From Candidatus Nomurabacteria bacterium (lineage in GTDB: Bacteria > Patescibacteriota > Minisyncoccia > Phycocordibacterales > PALSA-1337), in contig CALRCS010000031.1 of the NCBI GenBank assembly GCA_943354625.1, forward strand, positions 1 to 7,436: a DNA stretch of 7,436 nucleotides, read 5' to 3'. Made by a program: the position numbers and the translations under genes. Under the pieces are notes generated by a model that ran no database searches, was not told the origin of the DNA, and worked only from the letters and a program-made list of their open reading frames with translations. Of this stretch, positions 1-5,790 are shown piece after piece. Each line of letters begins with the position of its first letter. The first letter of the stretch is position 1.

Positions 1-47
1 ATTCCGACTACCACAACTATTTCGGCTAAAGTAAATCCTTTTTTCAT
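1..47 (-). CDS. Prepilin-type protein, N-terminal fragment (runs off the window)
   Basis: Fifteen complete codons read MKKGFTLAEIVVVVG, and the gene then leaves the window. This is a textbook type III (prepilin) signal: a short basic leader (MKKG), peptidase cleavage predicted between Gly4 and Phe5, Glu at position +5 of the mature protein, and the start of a hydrophobic helix. Such proteins are processed by PilD-type prepilin peptidase and packed into type IV pili or pseudopili through the N-terminal helix. The ATG lies one base after the TAA stop of the upstream 604-residue prepilin gene (TAA-T-ATG), and no Shine-Dalgarno sequence is close by. It is therefore probably the next gene of the pilus operon, translated by coupling. 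Whether it is a major pilin or another minor pilin cannot be told from this fragment. Confidence 0.85.
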   Translation of the reverse strand, partial: MKKGFTLAEIVVVVG

Positions 48-48
48 A

Positions 49-1863
49 TTATGGTGATAAAATTATCTCTTTTTCTAACCATGCTGAACTCACACTGACA
101 TCTGCTATAGATGTGACATATCCACTTTTCGAAACTTCAATATGATAAGTGGCGGTTGGTAAACCAGAAAATACAACTTGTCCAGGAGGTGTACATGAAG
201 ATGTAACAGTAAATGAAACATCAGAAATATTTGGTGTTGTAGTTGTACTAACTGAACTCAAGTATATCTTGTAACGTGCGTATCTATCACCATTATGAGC
301 TGTTGATAGTGGTGAATTTGCTGATGTATAGTAAGTTGCCGAAGTTCCATCTGGACCTTTGTATGTCCAAGTAGTTGTTGCAGTTGTGGTAGCATTTGTG
401 GCAAATTGAAAACGAACACTGTTTGTGCCAGAAATCACAGGCTGATCTGTAGGATTCCAAACTAAATTATAGAAATTACTTTCTGACCCAGTATCAATTG
501 TTGAGGACTCCATGGTACCACTTGGATTGTATGAACCAAAAACATTTCTCAACTTTAATTCCCCTGTTGGACTTGAAGTATCGATATTTTCATCATCAAC
601 AAAATATTTTGATAAATCAGTATATGCAACTTGCCCACCACCCCCAGACCAATCTGTTTGGTTTATAGAACCACGCCCTGTAGTCTGAGTTTGATTGTAT
701 GATGAACTATACGTTACGTGCACAACAGCATTGGTTACTGGTAATTGGGTTACTGCATCTTTAACGGTTATCAAAAGACTTTTGGCATTTTTCGGTACAA
801 CGATTAAAGACACATTTTGTGTAGTATTTGGACCTAGACTTATAGAATTTAAGGGATTAATACCGATTATGTCATATGTTCCATCGATACCGGTAACGGT
901 ATATGAATCCCATTCCATTGCAGGATTTGAGTAAATTCCTGAACCATTTGTTATTAGATTCTGTGAATATTTTGAAATACCTGTCCCAATATTTTTTAAT
1001 CCATTTAAAGAAAAATCTATACTTGGAACAACTACACATTCTGGAGTTACACTAGAAAAAGCTAATGTGGATAGTTTATCTATAGAAAAACTAATCTGTG
1101 TGAGTTGTTGGATAATTACTGTAGCATGTGGCTTAGTAGGGGTAGTATTTCCAGACGCACCAGGGGTATATGTTCTATCTGTTGAATAGCCTGATTTTGT
1201 AACAGTAATCTGGTATGTATTTGCGCCTGGTGGTGCATCCACGACCTGTAATAATCCATCAACATCTGTAACATCATCTATAACAATATTTGGAGTAACG
1301 TTTGTATTTACTATATGCACAGAAGCATCAGGAACGACAATTCCATTTGCATCAAAGACCTTTATAAGTAAAGCACCGTTGGTAGAAGCAGTCTCCAGAT
1401 TCTTTGGGGCAACATTGGTAGTAAGTGAAATCGAAGTAAAATTTTTACATGTTGAACAAGTTACTTCTACCTCAACTCCTTTATTATCTGCTGGAGACAA
1501 ATCATTTTTTGTGCTACTTCCAATCTGTCCATCAAAAGGCAAATCAATATTTCTAATTGTTGTAGTTACTGTAAATGGTACACCACCACGAGTTAGATTT
1601 TGAATATGTGGAATTTTACCATTTGGAATACCTCCTGGAATTCCAACGTCAACGTATGAAAGATTTCTAATTATCTCAAACTGCTCATTTGCCAAATTTA
1701 AAGCTAATATTTTATATTGATTTTGATTTATTAAAGTAAAAAGACTGACATAGGCTTGATACGCAGCGGTAGATATAACCAAAAAAACCCCTATACTGAC
1801 GATAGTTTCAACCAAAGTAAAACCTTTTTTTTTATTTCTTTGCCTATTCATTTTAAATGACAT
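49..1863 (-). CDS. Large prepilin-like protein with carboxypeptidase-regulatory-like beta modules
   Basis: Predicted surface pilus subunit or minor pilin of 604 residues, several times longer than an ordinary pilin. Residues 6-13 are basic. GFTLVE at 14-19 is a prepilin cleavage motif (cut after Gly14, Glu at +5), and a hydrophobic helix runs to about residue 35. A pilin-like neck follows, with Cys136 and Cys139 as a CxxC pair. Residues about 162-228 resemble a carboxypeptidase-regulatory-like (Ig/FN3-like) domain ending in VTKSGY. About 255-356 is another beta-rich region. A second regulatory-like domain appears split, with its first half at about 361-400 and its end at about 559-582 (GQVVFSGLP and VSKSGY); a Ser/Thr/Gly-rich module lies between. 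It follows pilC directly. The listed start overlaps pilC by 11 bases. The in-frame ATG of Met5 (1851) sits one base after the pilC stop and is an equally good or better start. The family assignment is firm for the N-terminus; the adhesive or tip role is inference. Confidence 0.87.
   Translation of the reverse strand: MSFKMNRQRNKKKGFTLVETIVSIGVFLVISTAAYQAYVSLFTLINQNQYKILALNLANEQFEIIRNLSYVDVGIPGGIPNGKIPHIQNLTRGGVPFTVTTTIRNIDLPFDGQIGSSTKNDLSPADNKGVEVEVTCSTCKNFTSISLTTNVAPKNLETASTNGALLIKVFDANGIVVPDASVHIVNTNVTPNIVIDDVTDVDGLLQVVDAPPGANTYQITVTKSGYSTDRTYTPGASGNTTPTKPHATVIIQQLTQISFSIDKLSTLAFSSVTPECVVVPSIDFSLNGLKNIGTGISKYSQNLITNGSGIYSNPAMEWDSYTVTGIDGTYDIIGINPLNSISLGPNTTQNVSLIVVPKNAKSLLITVKDAVTQLPVTNAVVHVTYSSSYNQTQTTGRGSINQTDWSGGGGQVAYTDLSKYFVDDENIDTSSPTGELKLRNVFGSYNPSGTMESSTIDTGSESNFYNLVWNPTDQPVISGTNSVRFQFATNATTTATTTWTYKGPDGTSATYYTSANSPLSTAHNGDRYARYKIYLSSVSTTTTPNISDVSFTVTSSCTPPGQVVFSGLPTATYHIEVSKSGYVTSIADVSVSSAWLEKEIILSP
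1825..1833 (-). repeat. A9 homopolymer inside the prepilin leader
   Basis: Nine consecutive A residues on the coding strand encode Lys11-Lys13 immediately before the Gly-Phe cleavage site of the 604-residue prepilin. A change of one base by replication or transcriptional slippage would shift the frame near the start of the protein. The tract may simply follow from an AAA-rich Lys run in an AT-rich genome. Confidence 0.7.
1849..1863 (-). other. pilC / large prepilin junction, TAA-A-ATG reinitiation site
   Basis: The pilC stop TAA (1855-1853) is followed by one base and then an ATG (1851-1849) in the frame of the large prepilin. Another in-frame ATG at 1863-1861 lies inside the last codons of pilC. 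Neither has a recognisable Shine-Dalgarno sequence upstream. The same stop-N-start spacing recurs at 51-45 at the next gene boundary, which favours ATG 1851 as the used start and ribosome reinitiation as the mechanism (inference). Confidence 0.5.
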
Positions 1864-3076
1864 TTACAAGTGAATACATAGGTGAAATCATGGCTACAGC
1901 AAAGAACCCAACCGCGGCGCCAATAAATACCATGAGGAATGGTTCTATAACTGTAGACATATCCTTTGTCTTTTGATCAACATCATCTTCATAAAATACA
2001 GCAACAGCTAGGAGCATCTCCCCTATTTTCCCAGTCTCTTCTCCAACATTCATCATTTCACCCAAGAACAAAGGGTAAAGTTTTTCATTTTCTGTAAAAA
2101 TCTTTGAGATTGGATCTCCTTTTTGTATAGCTGCTCCGGCTTTTTCCAAGACAGCCTTGTAGTGAACATTTTGAATAACATCTGCAGTAATTCTTACTGA
2201 CTCAACAACATCAACTCCTGAATTTAAAAGTGAAGATAAGGTTCGCGCCGTTCTTGCAGAATTTACCTCTTTTACAATATTTCCTATTATTGGAATTTTT
2301 AAAATAGCAAAATCAATCACACTTCTTCCTTTTACTGTTTTTGAAATCATAATAAAACCTCCAACAATTACACATAATGCAGATAATACCAACAAACCAT
2401 GATCTCGAAACATGGTGCTAATAAAAAGTATAAATCTAGTAGATGCGGGTAAATTTACATTTAGTTCTGTAAAAGTCTTCATGAGGGTTGGAACGATATA
2501 AGTAAGCATTAGCGTAGCAACAATAGCCATAGCCAACATAATGATACTGGGATACATCATGGCACCTCGCACCCTTCTCTGAAGCGCATAGGATTTGTCC
2601 ATCTGCATACCAACTATACGCAAAGATTCGGAAAGTGAACCGCTTTGCTCACCAGCTGAAACCATAGATATAAAAAGGGATGAAAAAATATTTTTATATG
2701 AGGCCATAGCCTGACTCAAAGTCTTTCCTTCGCTTATGTCCTTCTGAAGTGAGGTTAGGACTTTTTTTAATTCTTTATTCTTTGTTTGTCTTTCCATTAC
2801 ATTTAAAGCACGTGACATGGCTAACCCAGCAGTGATCATTGAACCTAGATTTCTAGCAAAATTTATCTTTTCTTGTGTCTTTATTGAATGGATGAAAGGT
2901 AATGAAATAGAAATATTTCTTATTGAAAAACCTTTTCCTGATTTTTCTTTAACATCAATTACTTCATCACCTGATTCTTTTAATATTTTATATAATTCAT
3001 AACGATCCTTGACGTCTTTTTCGCCTTTGTAGATTTCTCCTGAAGTTTTTTTTGCTTTAAATGTGAAGTGTGACAT
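1853..3076 (-). CDS. pilC: Type IV pilus / type II secretion inner-membrane platform protein (PilC/GspF family)
   Basis: Polytopic inner-membrane protein that forms the platform on which PilB drives pilin assembly. The 407-residue length is normal for the family. A short cytoplasmic N-terminal region (about 1-60, beginning with the common F-x-F/Y-K-A pattern as FTFKA) precedes two repeated T2SSF domains at about 73-196 and 276-400. The repeats show as matching blocks: FARNLGSMITAGLAMSRAL (73-91) beside ARTLSSLLNSGVDVVESV (277-294), and MVSAGEQSGSL (138-148) beside MMNVGEETGKI (341-351). Hydrophobic segments at about 174-195, 225-245 and 377-398 are the expected transmembrane helices. The gene starts 21 bases after the pilB stop; that gap is AT-rich with no Shine-Dalgarno sequence. 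It ends against the large prepilin gene, so the three read as one operon. Telling pilus PilC from secretion GspF by sequence alone is not secure; the pilin neighbours favour a pilus. Confidence 0.94.
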   Translation of the reverse strand: MSHFTFKAKKTSGEIYKGEKDVKDRYELYKILKESGDEVIDVKEKSGKGFSIRNISISLPFIHSIKTQEKINFARNLGSMITAGLAMSRALNVMERQTKNKELKKVLTSLQKDISEGKTLSQAMASYKNIFSSLFISMVSAGEQSGSLSESLRIVGMQMDKSYALQRRVRGAMMYPSIIMLAMAIVATLMLTYIVPTLMKTFTELNVNLPASTRFILFISTMFRDHGLLVLSALCVIVGGFIMISKTVKGRSVIDFAILKIPIIGNIVKEVNSARTARTLSSLLNSGVDVVESVRITADVIQNVHYKAVLEKAGAAIQKGDPISKIFTENEKLYPLFLGEMMNVGEETGKIGEMLLAVAVFYEDDVDQKTKDMSTVIEPFLMVFIGAAVGFFAVAMISPMYSLVNVI

Positions 3077-3097
3077 AAATATTTATTTTATCGAAAA

Positions 3098-4846
3098 TCA
3101 TTCAGAAATTACACGTAGAACTTCTTCTATAGTTGTATTACCTTGAACTGCTTTAAATATACCATCTTCAAGCATAGTACTCATCCCCTCTTTTTTTGCT
3201 TGATCCTCTATTTCCTTATTTGTTGAACCTTTCATTATCAACTCTTTTATACCTTGAGTTACTTTTAATACTTCATGAATACCGATTCGGCTCTTATAGC
3301 CATCATCATCCTTTGATGGTACAGGTTTATAGAATGGAATCTTGTCCCAAGTTTCATTATCCTTAACTATCTTTTCTTCTTTTAAGGTTTTTAGAACCCT
3401 ATCTAGATCAACGGTCTTTCCCAAAACAGCAAATTCGTCTTTTGATAGAAAATATTTTTCCTTTTTATCGGAAAGCCTACGCACGAGTCTCTGGGCAATA
3501 ATGATATTTATAGTTGAAACAAGCAGAAAGGGCTCTATCTTCATATCCAGAAGCCTAGGAATGGCGCCTGCGGAGCTATTTGTGTGAAGTGTGGAAAGTA
3601 CAAGGTGACCTGTAAGGGAAGCGTTTACAGCGAGTGAGGCTGTTTCATTATCTCGAATCTCTCCAACCATAATGATGTCTGGATCCTGACGCACAAGAGT
3701 TCGCAAACCGCTTGAAAAAGTAAAACCAATCTCAGGTTTTACCTGGCTTTGATTTATTCTTTTCATCTGATACTCCACTGGATCCTCAATAGTTGAAATA
3801 TTTACATCTGGTTGATTCAAGATATCGAGGATTGTATATAGAGTAGTAGTTTTTCCTGAACCTGTAGGGCCTGTGGTAAGTATCATTCCTGTTGTAAGCT
3901 TTGTTGCATTATGTATTCTCTCAAGCCCTTCCCCATGGAAACATAGATACTCCAGTGTGAATCCAGATACATTTTCTCGTAGAAGTCGCATAACTGTTTT
4001 TTCACCATAATATGTAGGAAGTATTGATACTCGAAAACTTACTTTTTCAGTATTCATCTCTATTTTGAAGCGACCGTCTTGTGGTAAACGCTTTTCGTCT
4101 AGTTTAAGATTTGCAAGAACTTTTATACGAGCAGTGATAGATGACTCTGCATTTTTTGGAAGAACCATGGCATCACGGAGTAAACCGTCTATTCTATAGC
4201 GAACAAGTAATTGATCGTCCATAGGCTCTATGTGAATATCAGAAGCGTCTTGAAGAATCGCATGTTTCAGTAAGGTATCAACAATACGAACTACAGGTAA
4301 ATCCTCGGCTATTTTCTTCAAATCAGCTTCGGTAGCAGGCTCTCCTGACTCTTCTGCTATAGTCTTTAGGGTAGCAGACTCCTTTTGGATAATATCTCCG
4401 AACTCTGCTTTTAAACTCTTTTGGTATTGGACAATAACACTCTTTATAGACTCAACATCAGTAAGTCTTGGTAGGATCTTTAGATTTACTTTCTTTTTAA
4501 TAAAATCAATAGCCGAAAGATCGTCAACATCTAGCATAGCCACATCAAGTGTATTTTCATCTTTTTTAAAAGCTACGATATTGTGTGTACGAGCTACTGG
4601 CTCGGGTATAAGTGATAGGGTTTCAAATGGAATCTTTTTATTCTTTAAATCTACGAAAGGAATACCTAGAACGTAAGCTTCCATTCTTCGTAAATTATCT
4701 TCTGTAATCTTTCCTTGATTGACAAGTATTTCACCTATTCGCACCCCTTTTTTATCCGCCTCTTTTTGGGCACTCTCAAGATCAACCTTTGATACTAGAT
4801 TTGAGTCAATAATAAACTTATTCAACTGTGAATCATCGACGAGCAT
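3098..4846 (-). CDS. pilB: Type IV pilus assembly ATPase (PilB/GspE family)
   Basis: Cytoplasmic hexameric ATPase that powers pilin extraction and polymerisation. Full length at 582 residues. Residues about 1-150 form the N-terminal T2SSE_N-type domain (FVDLKNKKIP at 64-73 is characteristic). The catalytic core follows: ASDIHIEP (201-208), RYRIDG (216-221), LPQDGRF (254-260), Walker A GPTGSGKTT (326-334), Asp box STIEDPVEYQ (351-360), Walker B DIIMVGEIRD (390-399) and His box LTGHLVLSTLHTN (411-423). The usual C-terminal CxxC...CxxC zinc motif after the RLVRRL segment is missing; the only cysteine in the protein is Cys302. The RIGIHEVL segment (520-527) that normally follows the zinc motif is intact. 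The N-terminal domain argues for PilB rather than the retraction ATPase PilT. The start is the only possible in-frame ATG and lies seven bases after a TATAAT box, suggesting a leaderless message. It is the first gene of the minus-strand pilus operon. Confidence 0.95.
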   Translation of the reverse strand: MLVDDSQLNKFIIDSNLVSKVDLESAQKEADKKGVRIGEILVNQGKITEDNLRRMEAYVLGIPFVDLKNKKIPFETLSLIPEPVARTHNIVAFKKDENTLDVAMLDVDDLSAIDFIKKKVNLKILPRLTDVESIKSVIVQYQKSLKAEFGDIIQKESATLKTIAEESGEPATEADLKKIAEDLPVVRIVDTLLKHAILQDASDIHIEPMDDQLLVRYRIDGLLRDAMVLPKNAESSITARIKVLANLKLDEKRLPQDGRFKIEMNTEKVSFRVSILPTYYGEKTVMRLLRENVSGFTLEYLCFHGEGLERIHNATKLTTGMILTTGPTGSGKTTTLYTILDILNQPDVNISTIEDPVEYQMKRINQSQVKPEIGFTFSSGLRTLVRQDPDIIMVGEIRDNETASLAVNASLTGHLVLSTLHTNSSAGAIPRLLDMKIEPFLLVSTINIIIAQRLVRRLSDKKEKYFLSKDEFAVLGKTVDLDRVLKTLKEEKIVKDNETWDKIPFYKPVPSKDDDGYKSRIGIHEVLKVTQGIKELIMKGSTNKEIEDQAKKEGMSTMLEDGIFKAVQGNTTIEEVLRVISE

Positions 4847-4853
4847 TGGGTAA

Positions 4854-4881
4854 ATTATAGCATAGGTTGACAGCTATCCAA
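4854..4881 (-). promoter_or_regulatory. Extended -10 promoter of the pilus operon, likely giving a leaderless pilB mRNA
   Basis: On the minus strand TGCTATAAT occupies 4862-4854: a perfect TATAAT with the TGn extension. A weak -35 (TTGGAT, 4881-4876) lies 16 bases upstream of the -10. Only seven bases separate TATAAT from the pilB ATG, so transcription would be expected to begin at or within a base or two of the start codon. Confidence 0.65.
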
Positions 4882-4894
4882 ATATAAGTAATAT
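4867..4894 (+). promoter_or_regulatory. Promoter of the ligase gene, overlapping the divergent pilB promoter
   Basis: A consensus -35 TTGACA (4867-4872) is followed after 16 bases by TAATAT (4889-4894), a four-of-six match to the -10. The predicted start near 4901 leaves a leader of about 50 bases before the ATG at 4952. The -35 falls inside the spacer of the oppositely directed pilB promoter, so the two probably compete for polymerase. The -10 is imperfect, which limits confidence. Confidence 0.5.
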
Positions 4895-4935
4895 CTTATA
4901 CTGAATATAGATTTTACTTAGAAACCATTACAAAC

Positions 4936-4941
4936 GAAAGG
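4936..4941 (+). promoter_or_regulatory. Weak ribosome binding site (GAAAGG) for the ligase gene
   Basis: GAAAGG lies ten bases before the ATG at 4952. It is the only Shine-Dalgarno-like sequence I could find directly upstream of a start codon in this window. The spacing is slightly long, so it supports the start only modestly; an in-frame TAG at 4919-4921 and the absence of any other upstream in-frame ATG support it more. Confidence 0.4.
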
Positions 4942-4951
4942 TTTTAACATT

Positions 4952-5737
4952 ATGAGTATAGAAGAGTTCCTTGCAAAATTTAAATTTGATCAACCAAAAT
5001 CTGGTTATGTTGGTGTTGAACGAGAACAATTTGTTATTGATCCTACATCTCGGCAGATTATTCCTTCAGCACAAAGATATCTTGAACATATTGAAAAACA
5101 TCCAGAACTCATCAATAGGGAGAAAATCGGTTTTGGTTACGAACTATCAGCCTGCCAGATCGAGTCGAGGATTGGACCGTGCTTACTTAAGGACATTAAA
5201 TCTCAACTTATCGAGTGTGAAGCTGTGTTGGAAAAATTTGACCATCAGCTTAAATACTCTCGTTCTGATTGTGAGGTTGCACCCGAAAATATGCCACTTG
5301 ATATTTACCCAGATCCAACAGGTAGGTATCAAAAAATTACAAAAAGTATGCCAGAGGAAATACTAATGTCAGCATGTAGGGTTGCTGGTACTCATGTTCA
5401 TATTGGCATGTTAGATATGAACATGGCAATCTATTGCTACAATAAAGTAATTGAGCATACTGAGAATTTAATGAAATTAGGTGATAATTCAAACGGCGAG
5501 AGGATGCGGTTATACAAAATAATGGCACCGCGCTATAGTCCAAAGTCCATTTCTTCAGTGGAAGATCTATTTAATCAAGCAAAAGATCATGGTTTTGCTG
5601 AAAATCCCCGATCATGCTGGACCATGATACGCATATCTATTCACGGCACGATAGAATTTCGGATGTTTGGAGCAACAAATTCTATTGATCAAATTACCAA
5701 TTGGGTATCGCATTGTCATAAACTTTGTTTTGACTAA
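4952..5737 (+). CDS. Short GCS2-type carboxylate-amine ligase homologue (YbdK-like)
   Basis: Probable ATP-dependent ligase of the glutamate-cysteine ligase type 2 family (glutamine-synthetase fold), which joins a carboxylate to an amine through an acyl phosphate. The family pattern is visible in order: GVEREQFVID (21-30), with Glu23 and Glu25 as candidate metal ligands; YELSACQIESRIGP (63-76), with Glu64 and Glu71; AGTHVHIGM (145-153), the conserved His-x-His strand; and GTIEFRMFGAT (232-242), matching the family's G-T-v-E-x-R block. At 261 residues it is clearly shorter than YbdK-type enzymes (roughly 370), ending about 20 residues after that last block, so the C-terminal helical part is absent. 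A terminator begins eight bases after the stop, so no lost 3' coding tail remains. The substrate cannot be told; a true glutathione-synthesis role is not supported. An AspA-type amidohydrolase lies next door. Family call fairly firm, activity inferred. Confidence 0.75.
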   Translation: MSIEEFLAKFKFDQPKSGYVGVEREQFVIDPTSRQIIPSAQRYLEHIEKHPELINREKIGFGYELSACQIESRIGPCLLKDIKSQLIECEAVLEKFDHQLKYSRSDCEVAPENMPLDIYPDPTGRYQKITKSMPEEILMSACRVAGTHVHIGMLDMNMAIYCYNKVIEHTENLMKLGDNSNGERMRLYKIMAPRYSPKSISSVEDLFNQAKDHGFAENPRSCWTMIRISIHGTIEFRMFGATNSIDQITNWVSHCHKLCFD

Positions 5738-5745
5738 TGATCCTT

Positions 5746-5772
5746 AGTGGGGAGATTTTCTCCCCACTTTTT
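5746..5772 (+). terminator. Rho-independent terminator after the ligase gene
   Basis: A perfect 10-bp inverted repeat, AGTGGGGAGA (5746-5755) with TCTCCCCACT (5759-5768), closes a three-base TTT loop and is followed by a T run through 5772. It lies eight bases after the ligase stop and is one of the most GC-rich short segments of the window. The opposite strand lacks a T run, so it should act only on plus-strand transcripts. Confidence 0.92.
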
Positions 5773-5780
5773 GTTATCAT
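5772..5780 (+). promoter_or_regulatory. Candidate extended -10 promoter for the AspA-like gene
   Basis: TGTTATCAT carries the TGn extension and a five-of-six match to TATAAT (5775-5780), ten bases before the ATG at 5791. It begins in the T run of the preceding terminator. If used, the leader would be only about four bases. There is no convincing -35. The terminator leaves only 18 bases before the start codon, so any separate promoter must be this compact. Confidence 0.4.
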
Positions 5781-5790
5781 TATGTAGTTA

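Noticed and set aside
695..934. Plus-strand open frames opposite the pilus genes (also 1379-1603, 2817-3002, 3342-3587)
   Set aside because: They lie antisense to well-supported coding regions, have no recognisable domains and no plausible ribosome binding sites.
3098..4846. Calling the ATPase PilT (retraction motor)
   Set aside because: The full N-terminal T2SSE_N-type domain and the position directly before pilC and prepilins indicate the assembly motor PilB/GspE.
4847..4951. Riboswitch or T-box-like leader upstream of the ligase
   Set aside because: The expected leader is only about 50 bases and AT-rich, with no strong hairpin or anti-terminator structure visible.
4971..5366. 131-codon frame overlapping the ligase gene
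   Set aside because: It is an out-of-frame shadow; the other frame carries the conserved GCS2 motifs.
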